Source: Microbulbifer pacificus (GTDB lineage Bacteria > Pseudomonadota > Gammaproteobacteria > Pseudomonadales > Cellvibrionaceae). From it: a stretch of 64,000 bases of DNA. The stretch lies in NCBI RefSeq assembly GCF_033723955.1, contig NZ_CP137555.1, forward strand, positions 869,001-933,000, written 5' to 3'. Every line of letters starts with the position of its first letter. The first letter of the stretch is position 1. The translations under genes and the position numbers were made by a program. The notes under the pieces are model-generated. The model was given only the letters and a program-made list of their open reading frames with translations, was not told the origin of the DNA and searched no databases. Below, in pieces: positions 1-9,098 of the stretch.

Positions 1-160
1 CGTTGTAAATTGGGGTCACGGAAGTGACGGGGGCGTAATCATAGCCATCGTTCGGGTAGTAACCGCTATCGCCGGCGGCGACCTGGGCACTTACACCCAG
101 CAGGCAGGCGGAGAGGCCGATCAGCCCCAGCTGTTTGCGAAGAATATGAATCTTGATCAT
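1..160 (-). CDS. Exported protein, N-terminal part only (runs off left edge)
   Basis: Only the first 53 codons are in the window. The ATG at 160-158 has AGGGAG eight bases upstream. The N-terminus looks like a secretion signal: basic residues K3, R8, K9, a hydrophobic stretch from about 11 to 24, then a small-residue region ending A28-A29. L16-S17-A18-C19 also fits a lipobox, so it may be a lipoprotein instead. The following residues, with YAPVTSVTPIYN, recall the region ahead of the glycine zipper in many gammaproteobacterial 2TM-zipper envelope proteins, but the zipper itself is outside the window. Function cannot be assigned. Confidence 0.6.
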   Translation of the reverse strand, partial: MIKIHILRKQLGLIGLSACLLGVSAQVAAGDSGYYPNDGYDYAPVTSVTPIYN

Positions 161-303
161 GTTACGTGCTCCCTGAGACCCGGATCGGGCGTCTTTCTCT
201 GGTTTTTACAACCTATGGGAGCACTTTAGGGCGGGTTGCCTGAATCTTTCCTGAACTGGGGGGAACTTTTGGCCCGCCATACACGGATGTCGGTGGCTCA
301 GGC

Positions 304-472
304 CGGCGCGGCCGTTCTGGCCGATGGTCGCGCCAAAGGACGCGGAGAAGCTGGCGATGGCGGGGGAAACTTTCAGCTCGTCGATCTGGGTGTCCACATT
401 CAGCGGGATGATCGCCGCACTGGAGCGGGAACTGAAAGCGAACACCAGCGGCAGCACGTTCACCGCTAACGT
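304..472 (-). pseudogene. tcyP: Remnant of TcyP/YdjN-type L-cystine:cation symporter
   Basis: Directly after the stop of the TlpA-like gene, and in the same frame, about 55 codons read as a conserved internal piece of the dicarboxylate/amino acid:cation symporter family. [15 protein letters not shown] and [11 protein letters not shown] match the corresponding YdjN/TcyP segment as I remember it from E. coli. Homology stops at GQNG: the next conserved Cys codon reads CGC (Arg) and the usual AGxYPAMLA continuation is missing. Nothing of the roughly 300 residues before, or the roughly 100 after, is present. It has no start of its own; a GTG at 463 is fortuitous. This is a dead fragment left by deletion on both sides. 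Confidence 0.75.
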
Positions 473-964
473 TTATTGCTGTACTTGCGCCACGGCCGCG
501 GCAAGTGATTCCGCCGTTTGCGGGCCTACCAGGGTGCGCCGCCACTGACCGCTGGCGTCGATGATAAATGTGGAGGGCAGTACTTGCGGCACGGGCTGGC
601 CCCAGCGGCCTTCCGGGGCGTTGGCCAGCAAAGGGAATTCGATGGCAAATTTCTCCGCCTGCTGCTTAACCTGCCCCGCCGGCAGCTGATCGAAATTGAT
701 CCCGAGCACCATGACTTTGTCACCGTGCGCGCGATAAAAGGCATTCAGCTCGGGGATTTCCAACCGGCATGGCGCACACCATTCGGCCCAGTAGTTCACC
801 AGCAGAATCTTGCCCTCGGTGTGCAGAGATTTACCGTCGATAGACTGCAAGCCGCCGCTGCGGCTTTCACACCCGCCAACCAAAAACGCGGTGAGCAACA
901 GCAGGATGAACGGGGCAAAACGATTAAGAGCTGGTGGTGCGGCTCGAAGATTTGGCGCGGGCAT
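473..964 (-). CDS. TlpA-like thioredoxin-fold lipoprotein
   Basis: A 163-residue envelope thiol-disulfide oxidoreductase of the TlpA/ResA type. The N-terminus has a hydrophobic stretch at about 17-29 and a lipobox VGGC with Cys32, so it is probably anchored to a membrane facing the periplasm. The redox motif is W62-C63-A-P-C66, followed by RLEIPELN as in the family; the later QVLPSTFIID carries the cis-Pro loop. Such proteins keep cysteines of exported proteins or cytochrome c reduced. Its start overlaps the 3' end of the yihY gene by 41 bases, implying co-transcription and translational coupling. The specific client is unknown. Confidence 0.85.
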   Translation of the reverse strand: MPAPNLRAAPPALNRFAPFILLLLTAFLVGGCESRSGGLQSIDGKSLHTEGKILLVNYWAEWCAPCRLEIPELNAFYRAHGDKVMVLGINFDQLPAGQVKQQAEKFAIEFPLLANAPEGRWGQPVPQVLPSTFIIDASGQWRRTLVGPQTAESLAAAVAQVQQ

Positions 965-2378
965 TGCGGCTGCTTCCTTTGCTGGCAGGCTTGTTATCGT
1001 TGCTGTTATTTTCCGGTGCGGGCAACTCCCTGGTTTCCGCTAGCGGCTCCACGGACTTCTCCAGCAGCTCCTTCGCCATGGACTCACGAAACAGATCCCC
1101 GAGACTCTGGGAGAGATGCGCGTGTGAGAAATCGCGCGCTTCACGGAAGCGCGCATCGACGTCGCGATACCAAGGGCGCACCTGCAGTTCGCGGTGGCCG
1201 CTCTCCGGCAGCGGCGCCGGGTGCAGCCAGTCGAGCATCTGCTCGAGGGTGACGGAGTCCAGATCCCGCACCAGCACATGTTCGTTGCGGTCGGTCTGCG
1301 CGATCACCTTGTTGGCTTGCAGGATTTCGCGGATACGCCGCCACTGTGCGGGGCGGATGCCCGCGCGGGAAATATCCTGCTCGCTCACCGGCAGGCCCTT
1401 CTGGTAATTGCTGAAAAATTTCGACATCAGCACCAGCGTTGCCACCAGATCGGAATAATTGCGCCCCTGCGCGGCGGCGTGGTACGCGGACAGGGTCCGC
1501 ACCAGCACACAGCCCGCCAGCACAATCATCCACATGGTGTAGATCCAGATCAGAAACATCGGCACAAACGCAAAGGCACCGTAAATCGCCTGCACCGAGC
1601 TGCGCGACACGATCAACCCGAACAGGTACTTGGCCGCCTCAAACGCTATCGCGGTAATCACACCACCGGCGAGCCCGTGGCGCAGTGGCACCCGGCAATT
1701 GGGTACCGCCACAAACAGCAGGGTGAAGGCGATGGCAGTAAAAATGAAAGGCAGCACCCGCAACACACTCGGCAACAGGCCGAGACTGTCGTTCTGGGCG
1801 AGTACCTTTTGCGAAAACAGGTAGGTCGTGGCCGCCATGCCCGCGCCCAGCAGGATCGGCCCCAGGCTCAAAATGGCCCAGTACAACAGGAAACTGGAAA
1901 CCCCCTTGCGCCCCCTGGGAATATCCCAGATGGCATTGAAGGTGGTCTCGATGTTTTTCAGCAGGAAACCCGCGGTGAGCAGCAGCATGGCGATACCCGC
2001 ACCGGTCAATCGCTGGGCCTGCACGGAAAAGTTGTTGATGTACTCCTGCACCTCGCGACCGCTCTCCGGCACGAAGTGGGAAAAGATCTGTTGCTGGATT
2101 TTGTTCTCGAGCCCGGCAAAATCCGGAAACAGCGACAGCATGGCGTAGCTCACTGTCACCAGCGGCACTATCGCAAACAGCGTCATATAGGTAAGCGCGG
2201 CGGCGTTCTGCCGGCAGTTTTTTTCGTTGAATACCGTCCACAATGAGGTAAAGAAGCGACGCCAGCGATGCACCATTTCAGTCATGGGTCTTCTCAGTTT
2301 GTTATATAGCGGCCACCCCAGGAATTTCCGATGAATCCTGCGGGGAAAACCGGTCAATTTGTCCAGAAAGTACGCCAT
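924..2378 (-). CDS. yihY: YihY/RbnBN (BrkB) family inner membrane protein
   Basis: A 484-residue polytopic membrane protein of the YihY/BrkB family, once misnamed ribonuclease BN. The family core begins near residue 45 (NEKNCRQNAAALTYMTLFAIVP) and has about six membrane spans, including LTGAGIAMLLLTAGFLL and the WIYTMWMIVLAGCVLV helix. The C-terminal ~150 residues are a soluble winged-helix-like extension ending in a low-complexity Ser/Lys/Arg tail. A later start at residue 32 (MTEMVHRW) is possible. Its transport role is not established. It is divergent from arsC, and I recall a similar yihY/arsC/wrbA neighbourhood in pseudomonads. Confidence 0.9.
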   Translation of the reverse strand: MAYFLDKLTGFPRRIHRKFLGWPLYNKLRRPMTEMVHRWRRFFTSLWTVFNEKNCRQNAAALTYMTLFAIVPLVTVSYAMLSLFPDFAGLENKIQQQIFSHFVPESGREVQEYINNFSVQAQRLTGAGIAMLLLTAGFLLKNIETTFNAIWDIPRGRKGVSSFLLYWAILSLGPILLGAGMAATTYLFSQKVLAQNDSLGLLPSVLRVLPFIFTAIAFTLLFVAVPNCRVPLRHGLAGGVITAIAFEAAKYLFGLIVSRSSVQAIYGAFAFVPMFLIWIYTMWMIVLAGCVLVRTLSAYHAAAQGRNYSDLVATLVLMSKFFSNYQKGLPVSEQDISRAGIRPAQWRRIREILQANKVIAQTDRNEHVLVRDLDSVTLEQMLDWLHPAPLPESGHRELQVRPWYRDVDARFREARDFSHAHLSQSLGDLFRESMAKELLEKSVEPLAETRELPAPENNSNDNKPASKGSSRNARAKSSSRTTSS

Positions 2379-2444
2379 ACCTCAGCGTAGACGACCAACA
2401 GCAGGCTGTTAGAATACGCCAAACCTTAACAGGATACCCCTTCG

Positions 2445-3397
<953 letters not shown>

Positions 3398-3399
3398 AC

Positions 3400-3783
3400 G
3401 TGGCGAAAAAAACCAAGGTAATCGACACCGCACAAGTAGCGCGCAAACTGGAAATTGCCAGAACGCTCAACTGGGTCTGCTACGCCGGCCTGCTGGTACT
3501 GTTCGCGGTATGGAACCTGTTTCTGGACGGCTCCGTGAAATGGTGGCTGCTGCAGACCGTCCCCTTGCTGCTGGTTCTGCCGGGCATGTGGAAGCGCCAA
3601 CAGCGCAGCTATTTGTGGCTGTGTTTTATCCTGCTGCTGTACATCACCGCCGGTATCGTCGACGTAATGATGCCTACACGCGGCTGGCAGCATGGCGTGC
3701 TGACCGCCCTGAGCCTTATCCTGTTTGTTTCCGCGATGATGACCAGCCGCTGGCAGGTGCAATTGCAGAACGCCCAGTATTAA
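3400..3783 (+). CDS. DUF2069 membrane protein
   Basis: A 127-residue integral membrane protein of the DUF2069 family. It starts at GTG 3400, two bases after the wrbA stop, with GGGAG about eight bases upstream. A basic N-terminus (AKKTKVI) is followed by about four hydrophobic segments: LNWVCYAGLLVLFAVWNLFL, WWLLQTVPLLLVLPGMW, SYLWLCFILLLYITAGIVDV and HGVLTALSLILFVSAMM. No catalytic motif is visible and the function is unknown. Co-transcription with arsC and wrbA is likely from the spacing. Confidence 0.85.
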   Translation: MAKKTKVIDTAQVARKLEIARTLNWVCYAGLLVLFAVWNLFLDGSVKWWLLQTVPLLLVLPGMWKRQQRSYLWLCFILLLYITAGIVDVMMPTRGWQHGVLTALSLILFVSAMMTSRWQVQLQNAQY

Positions 3784-3838
3784 AACAGACCGATAACAAG
3801 CCAGAATTAAAAAAGACCGACAACAAGGAGTTTCAGGT

Positions 3839-5707
3839 TTGACTGAATCAACACCTCGCCGCGGACCAATCCGCCGCATCTTCGGCGCCATCGGCGGTGC
3901 CATTACCTGGCTGCGCCGGGTGTTTACCAACCTGCTGTTCCTGTTGTTGCTGCTGTTTATCGGCATGGCAATTTTCGGTGGTGAAGAGCGCATCACCGTT
4001 CCCCAGGGCGGCGCACTCAAGGTCGCCCCAAGCGGATTCCTGGTGGATGAGCTGACCCAGCCCAGCGGCGTTCCGGCGTTTATCGGCGGCCCATCTGCGC
4101 CACAGGAAACCCGTGTCAAAGACCTGGTCGACGCCATCGACCACGCCGCCGGTGACACCCGCATCGCCGCACTGGTACTGGAACTCGACTACCTCGGTGG
4201 TGCCAGCCTCAGCAAACTCGAAGAAGTCGGCGAGGCCATCCAGCGCTTCAAAGCCAGCGAAAAGCCTGTCTATGCCATCGGCGACAACTTCACCCAGGGG
4301 CAGTATTTCCTCGCCAGCTATGCCGACAAGGTGTACATGAACCCCATGGGGTCGCTGCTGCTCACCGGCTTCGGCAGCTATCGCAACTACTACAAGAGCG
4401 CGCTCGACAAACTGAAGGTCAATTTCCACGTCTTCCGCGTGGGGGATTACAAAGACTTTATCGAGCCCTACACCCGCGATGACATGTCCCCCGCCTCCCG
4501 GGAAAACAACAGCCGCTGGCTGCACCAGCTGTGGAGTGAGTACACCGAACAGGTCACCGGCCTGCGCAACCTGCCGCCGGAATCCATCGACAACTACATT
4601 GCCGACATGCCCAATCAATTGCGCGCCGAAGGCGGCAGCTGGGCCGATGCCGCGCTGGCCAACAAGTTCGTCGACAAACTGCTCAGCCGCCGCGCCGCCA
4701 TCGCCGAAGTGCAGGAACTGGTGGGTGTCGACGACGCCGACAAGACCCAGTACAAGTCCATCGACGTCATGGATTACCTGCGCCACACCAAGCTGGCGAA
4801 CCTGCCGGACCCACGTCAGCACAATGACAAGATCGGCCTGATCAGTGCCGCCGGCGCCATCCTCGACGGCGACGCGCCCGCGGGCGAGATCGGCAGCAAT
4901 ACCCTCGGCAAGTTGATTGCCGAAGCGCGGGAAAAGAAGGTCAAAGCCTTGGTACTGCGCATCGACAGCCCCGGTGGCTCGGCCTTCGCCTCCGAAGCCA
5001 TCCGCCAGGAACTGCTCGCAACCCGCGAGGCCGGCATTCCGGTGATCATTTCCATGGGCAGTGTCGCGGCCTCCGGCGGCTACTGGATTGCCGCCGGCGG
5101 TGACCGCATCTGGGCATCCCCCTCCACCATCACCGGTTCCATCGGCGTGTTCGGCGCCTTCCCCACCTTCGAGGAATCCCTCGAACACCTGGGCGTGTAT
5201 AACGACGGCGTCGGTACCACCGCGCTGGCGGGCACCATGCGCATCGACCGCGCACTGCCGGAAGCCGCCGCGGACATCCTGCAGCAGGGCGTGGAGCACA
5301 CCTACACGCAGTTCCTGCAGCTGGTAGCGGCAGCCCGCAACAGCACCCCACAGGAAATTCACAAGCTCGCCCAGGGGCAGGTGTGGACCGGCCGCATGGC
5401 CCACGAACTGGGGCTGGTGGATGAACTGGGCAACCTGAAGGACGCCATTGCCGACGCCGCGCAGATCGCCAAGCTGGACAAATACGACGTAGTGGAAATC
5501 CAGCGTGAACTGACCCCGAGCGAAAAACTGATGCGCGCCCTGGCAGAAAACGTCGACGCGAAAATCGCCGCAAGTGTGGAGCAGAACCTGCCGCTGGGCG
5601 CCTGGTTCAGCAGCCTGCAGCCGGCACTGCAGCCGCTGAAGGAGCTGAAAACCTTCAAAGACCCCCGCGCGCTATACGTACGCTGCATGAGCTGTGTAGC
5701 GCCCTGA
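3839..5707 (+). CDS. sppA: Signal peptide peptidase SppA, 67K type
   Basis: A 622-residue membrane-bound Ser/Lys protease of family S49 that degrades released signal peptides. It starts at TTG with AAGGAG eight bases upstream. One membrane anchor lies at about residues 25-44. Two tandem S49 domains follow: the N-terminal copy carries the general base Lys205 in VGDYKDF, and the C-terminal copy carries the nucleophile Ser412 in SVAASGGYW, with LRIDSPGGS ahead of it. Length and the spacing of the two residues match the long E. coli-type SppA. The gene follows the DUF2069 gene after 55 bases. Confidence 0.93.
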   Translation: MTESTPRRGPIRRIFGAIGGAITWLRRVFTNLLFLLLLLFIGMAIFGGEERITVPQGGALKVAPSGFLVDELTQPSGVPAFIGGPSAPQETRVKDLVDAIDHAAGDTRIAALVLELDYLGGASLSKLEEVGEAIQRFKASEKPVYAIGDNFTQGQYFLASYADKVYMNPMGSLLLTGFGSYRNYYKSALDKLKVNFHVFRVGDYKDFIEPYTRDDMSPASRENNSRWLHQLWSEYTEQVTGLRNLPPESIDNYIADMPNQLRAEGGSWADAALANKFVDKLLSRRAAIAEVQELVGVDDADKTQYKSIDVMDYLRHTKLANLPDPRQHNDKIGLISAAGAILDGDAPAGEIGSNTLGKLIAEAREKKVKALVLRIDSPGGSAFASEAIRQELLATREAGIPVIISMGSVAASGGYWIAAGGDRIWASPSTITGSIGVFGAFPTFEESLEHLGVYNDGVGTTALAGTMRIDRALPEAAADILQQGVEHTYTQFLQLVAAARNSTPQEIHKLAQGQVWTGRMAHELGLVDELGNLKDAIADAAQIAKLDKYDVVEIQRELTPSEKLMRALAENVDAKIAASVEQNLPLGAWFSSLQPALQPLKELKTFKDPRALYVRCMSCVAP

Positions 5708-5912
5708 TTCCTCCATACCCGTGCCCGTTGGTCGCAATTCCTGCGTGCTAGCGGGCGCCTCTCCTGCCCTGCCCCTCGGTATCCCCACATTCCTCCACCT
5801 TTTGTGATCAGGAACGTAGACCGATTCACTTACGGTTCAGAAGGCGATTGATAGTATTCACGCCATAACGGAAACCATATCAAAAGTAAGTAACCGTCAC
5901 GGGAACCGAACA

Positions 5913-6650
5913 ATGAAAGCACTCTCTACCGCCGTCGCCGCCCTGCTGTGTGGCAGCCTGTCGATGTCACTGTATGCCGATCCGCCCGAAGGCCGCGGCT
6001 GGAAGAAGCACGACAAGCACCACAAACACGAGCAGAAAGAAGTGTATTGGGACGGTAACTGCCGGGTCGAACGCAAGTGGAACGACCGCGGCGATTACAA
6101 AGAGGAGCGCACCTGCCGGGCCCCGCGCTACGCAGATAACCACCATCACCACGACGGCGGCGTACGTGTTGTGGTCCTGCCACCGTGGTTCAACCAGCAG
6201 GTGCAGGAACCGGAGTACCGTCCGGAATGGCGCCCCACCGCGCAGACATCGGGTACCAGCTGTGGCAATAACAAGGTGAGCAGCGTGCTCGGCGGCCTCA
6301 TCGGCGGCGTGATCGGCCACCAGGTCGGCAGTGGTCGCGGCAACACTGCGGCGACTATCGGCGGCGCCATCGCCGGTGTGCTGATTGGCGGCGAAGTGGG
6401 CCGCCGTATGGACCAGAGCAACCAGGCCTGTATCGCCCAGGCGCTGGAATTCGCCCCCGAGGGCGAAAGCATCAGCTGGCAGAATGCGCAGGGCGGTGAA
6501 AACTACACCGTGGTCCCTGGCGCGGTTGAACAGCGTGGCGATCAATATTGCCGCTCTTACACCGCGGGCTATGACGTCAGCGGGGATTCCCGCAGCACCC
6601 AGGCGGTCGCCTGTCGCCAACCGAATGGAACCTGGGTTCGCGCCAACTGA
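5913..6650 (+). CDS. Glycine-zipper 2TM envelope protein
   Basis: A 245-residue exported protein. A signal peptide (residues 1 to about 22, ending SLYA-DPP) precedes a His/Lys-rich segment (KKHDKHHKHEQK and HHHH) that might bind metal. A glycine zipper follows at about 125-165 (GGLIGGVIGHQVGSG ... GGAIAGVLIGGEVGRRMD), the core of 17-kDa surface-antigen/SlyB-like proteins. The C-terminal ~75 residues resemble the RT0821/Lpp0805 surface-antigen domain with conserved Cys and YCRSYT. It is probably an outer-membrane or periplasmic structural protein. It appears to be a single gene. Confidence 0.8.
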   Translation: MKALSTAVAALLCGSLSMSLYADPPEGRGWKKHDKHHKHEQKEVYWDGNCRVERKWNDRGDYKEERTCRAPRYADNHHHHDGGVRVVVLPPWFNQQVQEPEYRPEWRPTAQTSGTSCGNNKVSSVLGGLIGGVIGHQVGSGRGNTAATIGGAIAGVLIGGEVGRRMDQSNQACIAQALEFAPEGESISWQNAQGGENYTVVPGAVEQRGDQYCRSYTAGYDVSGDSRSTQAVACRQPNGTWVRAN

Positions 6651-6662
6651 TGTAAACCCTGT

Positions 6663-6701
6663 GCCGCCGGCCCAGCGCCGGCGGCATATCGCGCTCGCGA
6701 T
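6663..6701 (+). terminator. GC-rich double stem-loop after glycine-zipper gene
   Basis: GCCGCCGGC (6663-6671) pairs perfectly with GCCGGCGGC (6677-6685) around CCAGC. It is followed at once by ATCGCG-ct-CGCGAT (6688-6701). Only a short TTTA follows, so intrinsic termination is plausible but not textbook. Confidence 0.4.
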
Positions 6702-6854
6702 TTACCCCCACAGAACATCCCAACCGACAGGCGCACCAGCTTGGTGCAACACTTTCGCTCCCGCCCAATCCGCTCCCCACATTGAAGCGCTAAAGCACAA
6801 AGCGGGCGCCAATCCGACCTGCGCAGGCACCGCCGTGGCTCACTTTTCCGCGAC

Positions 6855-6870
6855 TGGCACTATTTTTGGA
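6855..6870 (+). promoter_or_regulatory. Possible sigma-54 promoter before the glucosylglycerate cluster
   Basis: TGGCAC-TATTT-TTGGA has the -24/-12 spacing of RpoN promoters (TGGCAC-N5-TTGCW), with one mismatch at the usually conserved C of the -12 GC. It lies 62 bases before the phosphatase ATG. The mismatch keeps confidence low. Confidence 0.3.
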
Positions 6871-6932
6871 TTAGCTAACGATAACGACGCACACATTTAC
6901 AGCGTCGACAGTGAATCAACACACGGATAAGA

Positions 6933-7811
6933 ATGACGAAAGTAATGCAGCCTCGGGCGCAATGGCTTGTCGCCACCGACCTGGACGGCACACTTCTCGA
7001 CCACTACAGCTATTCCCACAGCGCCGCAGACCGCACCCTGCAGCAGCTGGAAGCCGCCGGTATCCCGGTCATTCTGAACAGCAGTAAAACCCGCGATGAA
7101 ATGCTGGCACTGCGGGACTCCCTGCACAACCGCCACCCGTTCATCAGCGAAAATGGCTCGGCGATCTTTATTCCCCAGGGCTATTTCCCGGAGAGACCGG
7201 AATGCGCCCGCGATGAGTTGGGTTACTGGGTGCTGGAGCCCGGTGCAACCCGCCGCAGTATTCTCGATTTCCTCCGCCACGACAGCGACAGCTATAGCGC
7301 GCCCTACCTCAATTTTGCCAACGCCTCCGCGGCAGAAATTGTCGCCGCCACCGGGCTCACCCTCGCGCAAGCGGAAAAGGCCAACCGGCGGGATTACTCC
7401 GAGCCGCTGCTGTGGCAGGGTGACGAAACGCAGAAACACGCATTTATTGAGCGCGCCAACGCCGCCGGGTTCGCGACCCTGCAAGGCGGACGCTTCCTGC
7501 ATCTTCTGGGACAGACCGACAAGGGTGCTGCGACGACGTTGCTTAAACAGATCTACCAGCACTACAGCGAGCGCACGTGTTGCCTCATTGCCAGCGGCGA
7601 CGGTCCCAACGACCTCGACATGCTGAGCGTCGCGGACATCGCCATTATCGTGCGCTCACCCGCACACCCACCGCCCCATCCATCAAAACAATTGGCACAC
7701 CACCCCGATGTCATCATCAGCCGCAACATCGGCCCCCAGGGCTGGGCGGAGGCGATACAGGAAATTTTCTCCCGTCCTGAGCAGAGCGGGTATTTATCGA
7801 ACGCAAAATAG
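6933..7811 (+). CDS. HAD-IIB phosphatase, mannosyl/glucosyl-3-phosphoglycerate phosphatase type
   Basis: A 292-residue HAD-IIB phosphatase close to the mannosyl-3-phosphoglycerate phosphatase/YedP group. Motif I is D16-L-D18-G-T, motif II is NSSKTRDE, and motifs III/IV are in the K of TDKG and SGDGPNDLDML. It would dephosphorylate hexosyl-3-phosphoglycerate to hexosylglycerate. Next to a GT81-like synthase and a GH13_18 phosphorylase, the glucosyl substrate (a GpgP role) is more likely than the mannosyl one; that is inference from context. The glycosyltransferase start follows 10 bases after its stop. Confidence 0.8.
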   Translation: MTKVMQPRAQWLVATDLDGTLLDHYSYSHSAADRTLQQLEAAGIPVILNSSKTRDEMLALRDSLHNRHPFISENGSAIFIPQGYFPERPECARDELGYWVLEPGATRRSILDFLRHDSDSYSAPYLNFANASAAEIVAATGLTLAQAEKANRRDYSEPLLWQGDETQKHAFIERANAAGFATLQGGRFLHLLGQTDKGAATTLLKQIYQHYSERTCCLIASGDGPNDLDMLSVADIAIIVRSPAHPPPHPSKQLAHHPDVIISRNIGPQGWAEAIQEIFSRPEQSGYLSNAK

Positions 7812-7821
7812 GAAGCACAAC

Positions 7822-9045
7822 GTGACCGACTTTTTCCAGAATGGCGACATCACGACCCTGCACAACCTGTCCAACCGCAGCCTCGAAGATATGGAAGCGG
7901 ACCTGATCCGCTTTTCGCAACAGCGCCCCATGTCACTGCTGCTGCCCTCGCTCTACTCGGAACTCGAAGGCGAGGCGCTGCCGCGAATTCTCGAAATTCT
8001 CGCCGAAGTACCCTACCTCTCGGAGATCGTAATCGGCCTCGACCGCGCCGATGAATCCCAGTACCGCGATGCGCTCAAACAGTTCAGTGTACTGCCGCAG
8101 CATGTGCGGGTGCTGTGGAACGACGGCCCGCGCCTGCGCGAACTGGACGCACAGCTGCAGCGCGACGGCCTCGCCCCCAAAGAGGCTGGCAAGGGCCGCA
8201 ACGTTTGGTATTGCCTCGGCTACATCCTCGCCTCCCGCCGCGGTGAGGCCATCGCGCTGCACGACTGTGACATCGTCACCTACGACCGCATGATGCTGGC
8301 GCGCCTGTTCTACCCGGTGGCCAACCCCAACTTCAATTACGAATTCTGCAAAGGCTATTACTCCCGGGTAGCCAACGGAAAAATCAACGGTCGCGTGTGC
8401 CGTTTGCTGGTTACGCCACTGATCCGCACCCTGAAAAAAATCTACGGCCACACCGCATACCTCGAGTACATGGACAGCTTCCGCTACTCCCTCGCCGGGG
8501 AGTTTTCCTTCCGCCGCGATGTAATCAACGACCTGCGCATTCCCAGCGACTGGGGGCTGGAAATTGGCGTACTGTCGGAGATGCACCGCAACTATTCCAC
8601 CAACCGACTGTGCCAGGTGGACATCGCCCACGCCTACGACCACAAACACCAGGACGTGTCCTTCGATGACGAGCACGGTGGCCTGTCGAAAATGTCCATC
8701 GATATCGCCAAATCCTTTTTTCGCAAACTGGCCACCCAGGGCACGGTGTTCTCCTCGGAGACCTTCCGCAGTATCAAGGCCACTTACTTTCGCGTTGCGC
8801 TGGATTTTGTCGAGACCTATCGCAACGACGCCATCATCAATGGCCTGAATTTTGATATCCATAAGGAAGAACAGACCGTGGAGCTGTTCGCCAGCAACCT
8901 GGTGAAGGCGGGACAGGCATTTCTGGAGAACCCGATGGAAACGCCGTTCATTCCCAGCTGGAACCGCATTACCAGTGCGGAGCCGGAATTCCTGAAACAG
9001 CTGAAGCAGGCCGTGGAAGCGGACTACGAGGAATACAACGTCTGA
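7822..9045 (+). CDS. gpgS: Glycosyltransferase, glucosyl-3-phosphoglycerate synthase-like (GT81)
   Basis: A 407-residue GT-A fold glycosyltransferase. The start is GTG 7822 with AGGAAG upstream; an in-frame upstream extension would overlap the phosphatase gene. The metal-binding DxD-type motif is H-D148-C-D150 in ALHDCDIVTYDR, after a nucleotide-sugar binding region with KEAGKGRNVWYCLGYI. The overall pattern fits GpgS (NDP-glucose + 3-phosphoglycerate), but bacterial relatives are often annotated only as glycosyl transferase. The phosphatase upstream and the phosphorylase downstream support a glucosylglycerate pathway, probably for osmotic or nitrogen stress. Confidence 0.75.
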   Translation: MTDFFQNGDITTLHNLSNRSLEDMEADLIRFSQQRPMSLLLPSLYSELEGEALPRILEILAEVPYLSEIVIGLDRADESQYRDALKQFSVLPQHVRVLWNDGPRLRELDAQLQRDGLAPKEAGKGRNVWYCLGYILASRRGEAIALHDCDIVTYDRMMLARLFYPVANPNFNYEFCKGYYSRVANGKINGRVCRLLVTPLIRTLKKIYGHTAYLEYMDSFRYSLAGEFSFRRDVINDLRIPSDWGLEIGVLSEMHRNYSTNRLCQVDIAHAYDHKHQDVSFDDEHGGLSKMSIDIAKSFFRKLATQGTVFSSETFRSIKATYFRVALDFVETYRNDAIINGLNFDIHKEEQTVELFASNLVKAGQAFLENPMETPFIPSWNRITSAEPEFLKQLKQAVEADYEEYNV

Positions 9046-9098
9046 CCCACGCACATTCACCAATCGCAGAATAAATTTGGCTCGGACCGGGGGAAACC

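Noticed and set aside
3848..5404. Long antisense reading frame opposite sppA (518 codons)
   Set aside because: GC-rich codon bias keeps the opposite strand open. The sequence is Gly/Val/Asp-biased with no family motif, while the plus-strand SppA is complete.
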